Source: Treponema sp.
Lineage (GTDB): Bacteria; Spirochaetota; Spirochaetia; Treponematales; Treponemataceae
Assembly (NCBI GenBank): GCA_016297405.1
Contig: JAEDGP010000015.1
Span: forward strand, 1 to 37,820
Direction: 5' to 3'
DNA: 37,820 nt
In this document: piece after piece, positions 6,999 through 16,821 of the stretch
Position numbering within the stretch: position 1 is the first letter of the stretch
Layout: each line of letters opens with the position of its first letter
The notes under the pieces: generated by a model
Databases searched by the model: none
What the model was told of the DNA's origin: nothing
Seen by the model: the letters and a program-made list of their open reading frames with translations, nothing else
Position numbers and translations under genes: made by a program

Positions 6999-7028
6999 AT
7001 GTATCTGCCCGCCCAACAGGAGATACAT
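6999..7028 (+). promoter_or_regulatory. Leader hairpin with GC-rich loop, copy 1
   Basis: Arms ATGTATCT (6999-7006) and AGATACAT (7021-7028) pair perfectly over a 14-base loop containing CTGCCCGCCCAA. The AGGAG ribosome binding site (7018-7022) sits at the loop/stem junction and the virB8 ATG follows at once. The 13-base string TCTGCCCGCCCAA recurs only before virD4 (17275-17287), also in a hairpin context. Confidence 0.7.
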
Positions 7029-7727
7029 ATGAGTTCTAAAAATTATTACCCATCCTCAAAAAAGGCGACTCCTTTCAATCCGACCCTTGATCATTTTGAC
7101 ATGATATGTGGCCAGGTCATGAAGGAGAATCGCATTCTAAAAATCGTTACGATTTGTGCCTGTATTTCGTTTGTGCTTTCTATAGCCATTACGCTGTATG
7201 CGGTATCTCTTCCAGACAGTATACCGGTTTTGGTCACTCTCAATGATTTTGGCGAACCTCAGTATATCGGTGAGGTTTCCAAAAAAAATTACCAGAATTA
7301 TTCTGTTCCGGAAATCGCGGTGAAATACCAAGTAAAGCAGTTTGTTTCCTTGTATTACACACTTTCAACTGATAGAGGGGTGATGGAAAAAAACGTCAAG
7401 AAAATGAATCATATGCTGACGAACCAGACCTCAAGTAAATATTCAATCATGGTGAAAGAAGAAAAATTATTTGACGGTTTTGGGAGCATAATGCGAGAAG
7501 TTGTGTTCGAAACTGAGCCTATGAAGGTTTCTAACAATACTTTTCAAGTTGATTTTCATCTTATTACACGAAGTATGTCTGGATCGAATTTAGTTGAAGA
7601 GAAAAAAAGGGCGCTGGTAACAACAGATTGTATGATTCCATCAAAAGATGATGTCTATGAAAATCCTTTGGGAATTTATGTGACATCGTTTGAAATTACA
7701 TCAATCAATTCAGAAATAAGGAGATAA
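7029..7727 (+). CDS. trbF: T4SS inner-membrane component TrbF/VirB8
   Basis: This 232-residue protein is part of the inner-membrane assembly platform of the conjugation channel. A short cytoplasmic N-terminus is followed by one membrane helix (about residues 38-62, IVTICACISFVLSIAITLYAV) and a periplasmic NTF2-like domain. The C-terminal NPLGIYVTSFEI is the hallmark ending of TrbF/VirB8 proteins. I chose the ATG at 7029 because AGGAG lies at 7018-7022. The frame is open from an ATG at 6999, but that codon is in the leader hairpin. It is the first gene of operon 1 and ends two bases before the virB9 start. Confidence 0.9.
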   Translation: MSSKNYYPSSKKATPFNPTLDHFDMICGQVMKENRILKIVTICACISFVLSIAITLYAVSLPDSIPVLVTLNDFGEPQYIGEVSKKNYQNYSVPEIAVKYQVKQFVSLYYTLSTDRGVMEKNVKKMNHMLTNQTSSKYSIMVKEEKLFDGFGSIMREVVFETEPMKVSNNTFQVDFHLITRSMSGSNLVEEKKRALVTTDCMIPSKDDVYENPLGIYVTSFEITSINSEIRR

Positions 7728-7729
7728 TT

Positions 7730-8734
7730 TTGAAAAAAAGAGTAACTGTATCGTTGTTGTTGGGATGTTTTTTAGTGTCATGTCAAACAACAGTAAATCT
7801 GGAAAAAAAGAATAATGCTCCCAAAAAGATTCAGACAAAGAAAAATGATGAACTTATAGTTGAGCAAGTTTGTGACGAAGAATTGGACGATGAGAAGGTA
7901 ATAGTGATAGAAAGACCTGTCTACGTACCAATAGAAAGCAAAGACACTGTTGAGAAAAAAAAGGCAGGGTACGAATCGTCAGTTGCAGCCTTGAAGGCGG
8001 CAACAAAGTCACCCGAAAATTATAAGAATGGAACATTTTATTACACGTTCCATGATTCTTTGGTGTATGAAATCTATGCACAACCTTACCATCTTACGGA
8101 TATTATTCTTGAACCTGGTGAAATAGTTAATGGGACTCCATTACTCAGCGAAGATGAAACCGTTTGGGAATTGACGGCCAACATCTCTGTTGATTCAGAA
8201 ACAGGAAATGATATTCAGCACCTTTTTATAAAACCTGCATATTCAGGCTTGGATTCAAGTCTGATCATATTGACTAACAGACGAGTCTATCACTTACGAG
8301 TGAAGTCTTTTAAAGATACACACATGGCCATGGTTAAATGGACCTATCCTGAAAGAAATAATGTATGGGCAAAACCAAAGGAAAAGCCAATAGAGCCTTC
8401 TGACAAAGAATCAAGAGTAGATACGGAAAATCCGTTTATCAGAAAAACAAATCCAAATTTGATTTCAACTGATTATGTTGTTCGTTTTTCATCACTTAAA
8501 AAACCTGATTTTGTACCAACCGAAGTCTATGATGATGGTCAAATGACTTATGTTGTTCTAGATCCTTTGGTTCTTCAGAAAAAAATGCCGGTTCTCTTTG
8601 TAGATAAAAAGGAAATTGCTAATTATACCGTAAAGGATAATGTTCTGTGTGTTCCACGCCTCATAAATCGATTGACGTTGAAATTAGGAAGACAAAAGGT
8701 GGTGGTTATTAAAAAGAAATCCAAGGGAGTGTAA
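7730..8734 (+). CDS. trbG: T4SS outer-membrane-complex lipoprotein TrbG/VirB9
   Basis: This 334-residue component forms the outer ring of the channel with VirB10. It starts at TTG 7730 behind AAGGAG. The signal peptide ends in the lipobox LVSC with Cys18, so it is probably lipid-anchored, a role played by VirB7 in the Agrobacterium system. A charged linker (about 20-75) precedes the CagX/VirB9 region. EVYDDGQMTYVVLDP and VPRLINRLTLKLGRQKVVVIKKK near the C-terminus are characteristic of the VirB9/TrbG beta-sandwich. It lies between virB8 and virB10 with almost no gaps. Confidence 0.9.
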   Translation: MKKRVTVSLLLGCFLVSCQTTVNLEKKNNAPKKIQTKKNDELIVEQVCDEELDDEKVIVIERPVYVPIESKDTVEKKKAGYESSVAALKAATKSPENYKNGTFYYTFHDSLVYEIYAQPYHLTDIILEPGEIVNGTPLLSEDETVWELTANISVDSETGNDIQHLFIKPAYSGLDSSLIILTNRRVYHLRVKSFKDTHMAMVKWTYPERNNVWAKPKEKPIEPSDKESRVDTENPFIRKTNPNLISTDYVVRFSSLKKPDFVPTEVYDDGQMTYVVLDPLVLQKKMPVLFVDKKEIANYTVKDNVLCVPRLINRLTLKLGRQKVVVIKKKSKGV

Positions 8735-8736
8735 TC

Positions 8737-10104
8737 ATGATAGATGAAGCTAAAAAAGCCGAAGAGACTGCTTCCCTTGAATCAGATGAATCATTGGCAG
8801 AAATTGCAGAGCAAGAAGAGGATGAGACCTTACCACCAGAGGAAGTGCCTGCCAGATTTAATCCGACTAAAGTTTTTGTACTGATTATTATGGCAATTGT
8901 TTTGGTTGCCATATTGCTGATGTTTTTTTCAACTGGGAACTCTAAAAAAAAGGGAAAGGAACTTGATAAAAGTGGCGTAAGAACTGAAGTAAGATTTGAT
9001 CAGCGTAAAAAAGAGGATGATCAAAGTTCTTCTGCTCCTAATCCTGAGGCTGCGGCACAACAATCGCAAACAGATGATGAAGAAATTCTTGCAGGATTGC
9101 CAGACAACTTGAAGTTTTCTCAGCCAGAAGACTATCAGCAGCAGAAACCTCAAGTGACTCGAGTTGGATCTTATTCAGGTGCCGCACAATCTTCTCGCCC
9201 AGATACAAAGAACTCAAGATCTCCGCGGAAAATCGAAGGACTTAAAGGGCAGGAATATACGGCGAATGCTAATAGCAACATTATTGAAGCGATGATGAAT
9301 GGAAGTTCCGGCGGAAATGGCAAACCCAAATATTACAGTACGGAAAAAAATGCATACACAGCTGGAAGACCTGATAAAGAGGAATACATAAAGCAGATGA
9401 CCAATCGTGTTTATGAAACAAATAATTCACCGCCTTTTGAACAAACTCAGCGAGAAAGCTTTTTTTCAAACAACAGAGGAAATACTTCGTCTGGATACCT
9501 AGGTTATAACGCATTGTGGGATGGAACGATAATTTCTGGAGCTTTGATGACAGCAATCAATACTGATAATCCTGGTGTGGTGATTGCACGGGTCACCGAA
9601 AATGTGTATTCGAGCTTTGATAATTCACTGTTGTTGATTCCAGAAGGATCGCTGTTGTATGCAACATATAACAGTTCTGTATCATATGGACAATCTATGG
9701 TTCAGGTTGCCTGGAATCTGTTGATCAGACCAGATGGTTATCGGGTAATGCTTGGAAATATGAATGGAACATCAATTGATGGTCAGTCAGGATATAAAGG
9801 CAGAGTGAATAATCATCCGTGGGAGACACTTAAAGCAATGGGAATGATAGCGATATATTCTTTGATACAGACGGAATTTTCCAGGGATATCAATAAAACA
9901 AACAATGAATATTTAAGGAATGCTTCCCAGGATGTGTATGCACAGACCCAAAAGATTGGTGGAAAAATAATTGATAGGGCCCTGGATATAAAACCTACAA
10001 TCAAAATACCACAAGGAACTGAAATCAAACTTATTACAAATGTTCCGTTGGAGTTACCGCCAGTAGAAATAAAGCAACCAACAATGAAATACAAAAGAAA
10101 ATAG
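8737..10104 (+). CDS. trbI: T4SS scaffold TrbI/VirB10
   Basis: This 455-residue protein bridges the inner and outer membranes. The first 45 residues are acidic and cytoplasmic, followed by one helix (about 47-66, VFVLIIMAIVLVAILLMFF) and a long Gln/Ser/Pro-rich periplasmic linker. The C-terminal TrbI/VirB10 domain (about 255-440) contains LWDGTIISGALMTAINTDNP, IPEGSLLYATYNSSV and WNLLIRPDGYRVMLGN. The ATG at 8737 follows AAGGGAG, two bases after the virB9 stop. The order virB8-virB9-virB10 is the standard trbFGI block. Confidence 0.92.
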   Translation: MIDEAKKAEETASLESDESLAEIAEQEEDETLPPEEVPARFNPTKVFVLIIMAIVLVAILLMFFSTGNSKKKGKELDKSGVRTEVRFDQRKKEDDQSSSAPNPEAAAQQSQTDDEEILAGLPDNLKFSQPEDYQQQKPQVTRVGSYSGAAQSSRPDTKNSRSPRKIEGLKGQEYTANANSNIIEAMMNGSSGGNGKPKYYSTEKNAYTAGRPDKEEYIKQMTNRVYETNNSPPFEQTQRESFFSNNRGNTSSGYLGYNALWDGTIISGALMTAINTDNPGVVIARVTENVYSSFDNSLLLIPEGSLLYATYNSSVSYGQSMVQVAWNLLIRPDGYRVMLGNMNGTSIDGQSGYKGRVNNHPWETLKAMGMIAIYSLIQTEFSRDINKTNNEYLRNASQDVYAQTQKIGGKIIDRALDIKPTIKIPQGTEIKLITNVPLELPPVEIKQPTMKYKRK

Positions 10105-10119
10105 AAAATAGGAGTTTTT

Positions 10120-13100
10120 ATGAGAAGTTTAAATCGAATAATTGCGGTCATGCTTGCGATAATAATCACAAGCTTGTTTAGCTGTTCTTTTATCGAGTCG
10201 TTTAGTGAGCAGTCAGAGGTTGAAGATATTGATTTGCTTACTTTCAATAAGACGGAAGTGAGCATTAAGGCCGGTCAGATGGATTATCTGACTATAAAAG
10301 TCAGTCCGGCAAGCGTTCAACGGAGCTGTAAATTCAGATGGGAATATGATCATGACATAATTGAATGTGACACATCATCAAGCTACGGAGTTGTGATCAA
10401 AGGTAAAAAAGAAGGGCAGACTTCATTGAAATGTTCGTATGCCGGTTTAGATGCGACTTGTTTGATTACAATTGCAGGTATTGCGGATGATTATCAAATT
10501 GAAACAGATCCTTACATATATTCGAATACTACTATTCTTCAAACTCAACCTGGCGTTTCTGAAAGAATCTATGTGTCATTATATGGCGGTGATGCAAAGG
10601 ATATCGATGGCTATAATTGGTCTGTTGATAATTCTTCAGTTCTTTCGATTGAACCAACAGGTCAGTATTGCTTGATCACTGCACAGGAAAATGGATATGC
10701 AAGAATCAAGGTCACTCATCCAAAGGCAAGTTATCCATATTATATTGGAGTTTATTCGTTTAGTGATAATACTGATATTAGTTATATCACGACTAATACG
10801 AATATTGTAACAATGAATGTCGATGATGATGCGCGAACGGTAGAAGTGTCTTTGGTCAATGAAAAAAAAGGTTCACTTCAGTCCGGTTTTAAGTGGGAAA
10901 TAATTGAAGGCAAAGAATGTATCTCAATTGACTGGATTGGAAACAAAGCTGTTGTAACACCAGTTGGAAATGGGGTTAGCACGATACGAGTGACACATCC
11001 AGATGCTGCATATCCATTGGATATAATGTGCAGGGTAATCAGTGTAGTTAAGAATGTTTATATTGAACCTGACGAAACTATAGTTCGCTTGTCCGGCTCT
11101 GAAAAAGTGAATGTTTGTGCAACTTTGAAAAATATAAGTGAAAGTGAATATTCAATCGATGAGTATGAATTTTCGTTGGATAATTATGATGTTGCAGACA
11201 TAGTCGATAGCATCGGTAATACAGTAGTTTTAAAAGGAAAAAAGAATGGTTCATGCAAGTTGTTGATAAGTCATCCTAAGGCAGCATATTCCAGGGAAGT
11301 TCTGTTGATTTCAAGTGAACAGGCTTTGGATGCAGTGGACACAAACAATTACATTACAACCTCACAGAATTACATTAAGACAAAGATTGGAGAGCCGGAT
11401 ACGGTTATTAATGTAGCTTTGAAAGGTGGAAGTTCATCAGATAGTAATGATTTTACCTGGGAAATAGAGAATAATGCAGTCGATGGTCATTCTGAAGTTA
11501 TTTCTCTTCAGACTGTAAATGGAAGTGTTTCATCTGCAAGAAGTTCAGTCGCAACTTTTTGTATGGCATCAGCTGTCATATCACCTAAGAGTGAAGGGTC
11601 AGCTGTAATTAAGGTTGGACATAAACGAATTGCCTATAAAACGGAAATTCTTGTCAAAGTCTTGCCAGAGAATGCTTTATTGGAAAGTCCGATGTATTTT
11701 GTTGGAGATGGGCTGGTAAAGATTTTGAATGGGGAAACCGAGGACTTTGTGATTTCGCTGAAAGGAAAAGATGTTGCGGATGAATCATTGATTGAATGGA
11801 AATGTGTTGAACCTTCGTCCGTATCGGTAGTAGGCAATGGACTGAATGCTCGATTGATAGCACCTTCTAAAGGATCTGGAACAACATATTCAACTGTTAA
11901 TATATCTCATCCAGCAGTTGAACACGATAAGAGTGTTATGGTTGTTACTGCCGACACTGAAGAAGAGTTGTCGAAGGCCAAGGCAATCTATTCAGATAAA
12001 CTGTATTATAATGTGGAAGTCAATAAGACAGTATTTCTTTCTGCCAAGACAATTGGATTTGAACAGGATGAAAACTATGCAACTGTAAAATGGACCACAA
12101 ACAATCCATCATTGGTTCAATTAGATCATGTTGAAGGGGAACCTCTTTGCTGCAATGTTCGTGCACTTAATTCGGGCGAAGCTAAAATAACTGTTGAATA
12201 TGAGACTTTCTCATGTACCTGGACAATAACAATCTATCCAGAAGGTTGTATTATAGAATCTCCTGAAGTATATTTGACGACAACTCAAAACGTAATCACA
12301 ATCAAGAATGTGGGAGATACTGCACAGGCTAGGGTTACTGCGATAAATTTAAATTCATTTAAGCAGGCAGAAATACAATGGTCATCACATGATGATACAA
12401 TCGCCCAAGTTATAGGAAATGGATCTACGGCAACAATCAAAGCCTTGAAAGAAGGTGAAACCTACATTGAGCTAACTCATCCTGAGAGCCAAAATGTACT
12501 CAAGATATATGTTCACATCGGTTCATCTTATATACATGCTGAAGAAAATCCTGTGGTGTATATTTCTTCCCAGGATGTTTTGACTCTTTTAAGGGATGAG
12601 CAGCCTTCAAAAATCCAGGCTGTCCTGGTAAATTCGTCAGAAAATAGTGGTTTTGATTTTAGCATTGATAATGAATCGGTTGCTCAAATAACTGCTCAGA
12701 CTTCATCCGGTATCGCATATGTTAAACCGGTTTCTTCCGGTCAGGCTGAAATTACAGTTCGCAACAGTCACACTGATGTTGAGAAGAAAATTCTTGTGCT
12801 TGTTGGCAATTCATTGGAAGAATTGGCAAGTCTGACGTATCTGACCACCTCTAATAACGTTGTGGCAATTGGAGAGGGGGCATCAAAGACCGTTTCGGTC
12901 CAGGTAAAGAATTCTGATGAGATAATTGTGGATGGGTATCAGTGGACATCATCAAATCCGGCGATTGTTGATGTTGTTGCTACAGGTGCAACCGCTTCCC
13001 TAAAAGGAAACTCAATTGGTACGGCAATCATAACAGTCAAAAATTCTGCTTGTGCATATTCTCTTCAGATTATCGCACAATGTGTAAATCCTATTAAGGC

Positions 13101-15984
13101 AGCTGAAAACCCATATATTCAGCTAAGCTCAAGCGTAATTACAGCTAATGTCGGCGGATCTTATTCCACTGTGACAGCGGATTTGGTTGGCGGAAACGAA
13201 AGCGATTATGCCAATTTTGTCTGGATCTCATCGGATTCCTCTATCTGTACGGTGTTTGGCCAGAATGAAGTTGCAAAGCTTAAAGCACTTAAGAATGGCC
13301 AGGCTTATGTTACTGTAAGCCATCCAAAATCTTCTTATACGGCTCAGCTTCTGGTTGTCTGCGATAATGTTGTTCAATCGGACTGCTATATCAGTGTTCC
13401 TCAAAGTATCATTAACATAAAACCAACCGATCCTACTCAAACAATTACTGCGTCATTGGTTAATGGTGATATTACTGATAAGTACAACTTCAAGTGGTCT
13501 TTGGATGTTTTTGATGTTGTTGATATCCAATATTCCGCAAATATTTGCACAATAACTCCAAAGCAATCTGGTAGTGCAACTCTGACAGTATCGCATCCTA
13601 AGTCAGCGTATGACCAGCAGATAATAATCAATGTTCAGGAATATACTTCATTTGGATATCCTGACACAAATAAAACAATGATCCAGGGATCGGTTGAATT
13701 CTTGACAATGCAGGTCCCTGTAACGAAGGCAACAACTCATGTTGAATATTCAAGCGATAATCCGTTGATTTGCGAAGTACATGGAACAAAGTCTGTGGCC
13801 CAGATAACAGCAATCAATAAAGGAACAACAACTGTAAAAGCCAAACTTATATCTAGTTCATCAGGAACTATACAGGCAACGACTGAGATGATGGTCTATG
13901 TTAAAGAAAAGCCTACTGATGCCGTATATATAACTTCTGGAAGCACGATAACTACTCTGAACAAAGGTAAAAGCCAGACTTTAACTGCATCTTTGACTGG
14001 AAGTGGTGTTGTGGTTACCGACCAGCAGGAACTGAAATGGACGACATCGGATAGTGATATTGTACAGGTTACCGGCATAAATTCTTCTGGGTATGTAACA
14101 GGACCGCAGATATATATAACAGCTAAGCAATCAGGTGAAGCATTGATCACTTGTTCACATCCCAAAGCAAATTCTACATTACAATTTTATGTTGTAGTGC
14201 CAGGTTCTGCTGGTAAAACAATTTCCCTCAATAAATCATATATCAGCATGATAAGGGGAAATTCTGGAGTAACGCTCAAGGCAACTATCGAGAATTCAGA
14301 AAGCTCAAATGATTATTACGATATCATTTGGAGCTGTGAAGGTGCTAATGGTAAGACTGTGGCGAAAGTCATGGGTAGTGGGCAAACGGTGACAATATAT
14401 CCAGTAGCTTCTGGAGAAGCTGTAGTGTATGCGCAGCTTCCAGATTCTTCACAGAGCGCAAAATGTACCGTTAAGGTTGAAGACGCAAAAAGTTTCGTTT
14501 TTGAAAATAATTCAAAGAAAGTACAGCCAGTTCACACAGCCAGAGTAAAATATACGGTAAGTCCAGTTGATGCTATCCTTACATGGACTTCAAGTTCTGA
14601 TGATGATTATTTTATTTATACGGATCTTGGCTGTGATGAAGAAGGTGTGGGGTATCTTGAAGTTGAAGGTATTAAAGAAGGAACTGGCAACATATATTGT
14701 GTTACTGATGGTGGCGCAAAAGGATCTTTGGCAATTAAAGTATCCTGGGATTATTCATTCACTGTAAGCGGCTCTACGGTTATGCGTATAAGTCCTTCGG
14801 AGACACGAAGCATTAGCTATAAAGTGAATCCTACTGACGCAGACATCAAGGTGTCGTCAACTCTAGGTGATGAATACTATGAATATGAAATTGAATCATT
14901 GGGAGAAGGTAGTGGCAATATCATAATCAAGCCAAAAAGCGAAACTCCGGATTTCAATCTGATCATTACGGCCACAAATCCAAATCGCAGCGATGAAGTT
15001 ATCGGGAAAAAAATTATTCCATCGGTTTTCAAATATGATTCAATTTCTATTGTTCCAGAAGTTGTTGAGTCTGATGGAAACTTCAGTATGGTGGAAGACG
15101 GAATCCTTCATGTGGGTGATGGTGAAAAAGCTGTGGTTTGCTTTAAGCCGGAAGAAACAAAAGCAAGCTATCAACTTGTATCTGTTTCATTGGACGACAC
15201 TTCTGCAGCAGAAAAGGGGATTGAACTTTTGAAGCTTGGAGACAACAAATATGCCATAACCGGTGGTGAGGATCTTATTGATTACCAATACAGGATAATT
15301 ACCGGATACAAACCGACGTTGTATGGTAATGATCTGGATGTGAAGCAGTTTAAGTGGGTAACTACATCTGATGATTACGGTGGCGAGCATGATGAATATG
15401 CAATTCTTTATCCACCTCTTGTAGCTGTTAATGGTAAATACTTGATCGAACTTTCTTCGAAAAATACTTTTGGTGGTCTGTATGACAATGAACTTAAGCC
15501 AGAGAGCGCATATTGGTATACCAAATATAGTTATAAATTCAAAAATATTGATAGCAGTCGCTTAGCAGGAGTAAAAGAGAAAGTTTGGGTTACAAACGAT
15601 ACATATTATAAAAAGACAAGGGATTCTTCCCTTGACGGAAAGGTTTTCTCAAGGGAAGAATTTGAGTCCATACCATGGTACTATCGTCCTCCTCTATGTA
15701 ATACTTATAAGATATGGAATGAAACGAATTTAAAAGGTGGCAGTTCTGATGATTATGTAAATATAAAATTTGGCCATGGAAGTTCATATAGTAATGCTTA
15801 TGTCGGAATGAATCGCATTGATACTGATAACATTGATGCAGTAAAGGAGCCGTGTACCAATAAGGAAGTAGTTGATGTTCTTTCATATCCAGTGACTGTA
15901 AATTATATTCACAATGGAGTTGGAAAAAGTGATACTTTGATGCTTTTGATTGATAGAAGGGAGTGTATTAAAGAACTGAAATAA
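10120..15984 (+). CDS. Giant BIG2-repeat (bacterial Ig-like) lipoprotein in the T4SS operon
   Basis: The 1954-residue protein begins with a lipoprotein signal peptide (SLFSC, Cys22). Residues about 38-1500 are a run of roughly 14 Ig-like repeats of 80-100 residues in the BIG2 style. Each has a start like NPYIYLSS, a mid FxWxSSD or similar, and an end like ITVSHPKSAY (variants IKVTHPKASY, IRVTHPDAAY, LTVSHPKSAY). The last 400 residues are non-repetitive, rich in Tyr, Asp and Ser, and of unknown fold. An AGGAG site precedes the ATG at 10120, and the gene closes operon 1 just before a strong terminator. BIG2 proteins are often surface adhesins or intimin/invasin-like. The position behind virB10 suggests a conjugation-linked surface adhesin or mating-pair stabiliser. 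That role is inference. Confidence 0.85.
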   Translation: MRSLNRIIAVMLAIIITSLFSCSFIESFSEQSEVEDIDLLTFNKTEVSIKAGQMDYLTIKVSPASVQRSCKFRWEYDHDIIECDTSSSYGVVIKGKKEGQTSLKCSYAGLDATCLITIAGIADDYQIETDPYIYSNTTILQTQPGVSERIYVSLYGGDAKDIDGYNWSVDNSSVLSIEPTGQYCLITAQENGYARIKVTHPKASYPYYIGVYSFSDNTDISYITTNTNIVTMNVDDDARTVEVSLVNEKKGSLQSGFKWEIIEGKECISIDWIGNKAVVTPVGNGVSTIRVTHPDAAYPLDIMCRVISVVKNVYIEPDETIVRLSGSEKVNVCATLKNISESEYSIDEYEFSLDNYDVADIVDSIGNTVVLKGKKNGSCKLLISHPKAAYSREVLLISSEQALDAVDTNNYITTSQNYIKTKIGEPDTVINVALKGGSSSDSNDFTWEIENNAVDGHSEVISLQTVNGSVSSARSSVATFCMASAVISPKSEGSAVIKVGHKRIAYKTEILVKVLPENALLESPMYFVGDGLVKILNGETEDFVISLKGKDVADESLIEWKCVEPSSVSVVGNGLNARLIAPSKGSGTTYSTVNISHPAVEHDKSVMVVTADTEEELSKAKAIYSDKLYYNVEVNKTVFLSAKTIGFEQDENYATVKWTTNNPSLVQLDHVEGEPLCCNVRALNSGEAKITVEYETFSCTWTITIYPEGCIIESPEVYLTTTQNVITIKNVGDTAQARVTAINLNSFKQAEIQWSSHDDTIAQVIGNGSTATIKALKEGETYIELTHPESQNVLKIYVHIGSSYIHAEENPVVYISSQDVLTLLRDEQPSKIQAVLVNSSENSGFDFSIDNESVAQITAQTSSGIAYVKPVSSGQAEITVRNSHTDVEKKILVLVGNSLEELASLTYLTTSNNVVAIGEGASKTVSVQVKNSDEIIVDGYQWTSSNPAIVDVVATGATASLKGNSIGTAIITVKNSACAYSLQIIAQCVNPIKAAENPYIQLSSSVITANVGGSYSTVTADLVGGNESDYANFVWISSDSSICTVFGQNEVAKLKALKNGQAYVTVSHPKSSYTAQLLVVCDNVVQSDCYISVPQSIINIKPTDPTQTITASLVNGDITDKYNFKWSLDVFDVVDIQYSANICTITPKQSGSATLTVSHPKSAYDQQIIINVQEYTSFGYPDTNKTMIQGSVEFLTMQVPVTKATTHVEYSSDNPLICEVHGTKSVAQITAINKGTTTVKAKLISSSSGTIQATTEMMVYVKEKPTDAVYITSGSTITTLNKGKSQTLTASLTGSGVVVTDQQELKWTTSDSDIVQVTGINSSGYVTGPQIYITAKQSGEALITCSHPKANSTLQFYVVVPGSAGKTISLNKSYISMIRGNSGVTLKATIENSESSNDYYDIIWSCEGANGKTVAKVMGSGQTVTIYPVASGEAVVYAQLPDSSQSAKCTVKVEDAKSFVFENNSKKVQPVHTARVKYTVSPVDAILTWTSSSDDDYFIYTDLGCDEEGVGYLEVEGIKEGTGNIYCVTDGGAKGSLAIKVSWDYSFTVSGSTVMRISPSETRSISYKVNPTDADIKVSSTLGDEYYEYEIESLGEGSGNIIIKPKSETPDFNLIITATNPNRSDEVIGKKIIPSVFKYDSISIVPEVVESDGNFSMVEDGILHVGDGEKAVVCFKPEETKASYQLVSVSLDDTSAAEKGIELLKLGDNKYAITGGEDLIDYQYRIITGYKPTLYGNDLDVKQFKWVTTSDDYGGEHDEYAILYPPLVAVNGKYLIELSSKNTFGGLYDNELKPESAYWYTKYSYKFKNIDSSRLAGVKEKVWVTNDTYYKKTRDSSLDGKVFSREEFESIPWYYRPPLCNTYKIWNETNLKGGSSDDYVNIKFGHGSSYSNAYVGMNRIDTDNIDAVKEPCTNKEVVDVLSYPVTVNYIHNGVGKSDTLMLLIDRRECIKELK

Positions 15985-15990
15985 AAAGAT

Positions 15991-16032
15991 AAGGCTGTCC
16001 AATAAAAAAAACTTATTGGACAGCCTTTTTGT
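15991..16032. terminator. Bidirectional intrinsic terminator
   Basis: AAGGCTGTCCAATAA (15991-16005) pairs with TTATTGGACAGCCTT (16013-16027) over a 7-base loop. It is followed by T-rich sequence on the plus side and preceded by A-rich sequence that serves the minus side. It ends operon 1 and the converging lipoprotein gene at 16041. Confidence 0.9.
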
Positions 16033-16040
16033 TTTAAGAA

Positions 16041-16775
16041 CTATTCTTCAGATGGCCTATATATAATAGCTTCGTAAGAATAGAATGGTAAATCATGTTG
16101 TTGAACATAAAGATTTACATATGCTTCTTCTTTATAGGATGGTTTATCTGTATGAGCCTTAAACTGAAAATAATTTCCTTTTTCATCGGTACCAATAACA
16201 AGTGTTTTGTTCAGTTCATGAAGGTCGTTCTCGATATCATGTTCTGTATCATCCCAATAATCTGGTTCAGAGTTTGTTATCAAAATCTTTGATACTTTGC
16301 CTGGATAATAGATTTTCTGGTCACAAGGATAACCAACTAAACCATAGTTCTCATCTTGCACCGCCCAAATAGTTTTCATAAATGGGCGAATTTCTGGATC
16401 ATAGGAAGCTACAGCACCTCTACATTCATTAAGCAGCTGATCAAGAGTAATTTTCTGGAAAGTGGTTGCCCCATTTTTAAGCATTGAAAAATTAATTAAT
16501 TTGTTAACAATATCAATGTCTTTTTTGTCTATGCCCCAGTCATCGATGAAACCATATTCTATCTTGCAATTTTTATCAAAATTAAAGAATGCTTTTTTGT
16601 CACCTTCTTCTTGGTTATATGTAAAAGCATGATCTACATCAAGACTTTCCCCAATGTATTCATACCAACCAGGTTCAAAACCATCAGGATTTGATGAACT
16701 GCTGTCGCCATCCTGTGAACAGCTTGTAAAAAATGCGAGCATTGCACAGGCAAGCAAAACCATAATCTTTTTCAT
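16041..16775 (-). CDS. Unknown 244-aa lipoprotein
   Basis: The ATG at 16775 follows GGAAGGAG. The protein begins MKKIMVLLACAMLAFFTSCS, a lipoprotein signal with Cys19 in the lipobox FTSC, then a Ser-rich linker. The frame is open upstream, but that extension would put the signal peptide inside the protein. The mature part is acidic and aromatic-rich, with no recognised domain. It converges on operon 1 and follows a ribbon-helix-helix gene, the pair standing alone between the two transfer operons. By position it could be an entry- or surface-exclusion lipoprotein or an outer-membrane accessory. This is not shown by the sequence. Confidence 0.8.
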   Translation of the reverse strand: MKKIMVLLACAMLAFFTSCSQDGDSSSSNPDGFEPGWYEYIGESLDVDHAFTYNQEEGDKKAFFNFDKNCKIEYGFIDDWGIDKKDIDIVNKLINFSMLKNGATTFQKITLDQLLNECRGAVASYDPEIRPFMKTIWAVQDENYGLVGYPCDQKIYYPGKVSKILITNSEPDYWDDTEHDIENDLHELNKTLVIGTDEKGNYFQFKAHTDKPSYKEEAYVNLYVQQHDLPFYSYEAIIYRPSEE

Positions 16776-16821
16776 AAATAACTCCTTCCGCTGCCTGAAA
16801 AAGAAAGCAGCTTTTTTTGTT

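Noticed and set aside
16790..16818. GCTGC/GCAGC hairpin followed by T's
   Set aside because: The T-run is on the plus side, where no gene leads into it. On the minus strand the hairpin is followed by the lipoprotein ribosome binding site, and the stem is only 5 bp.
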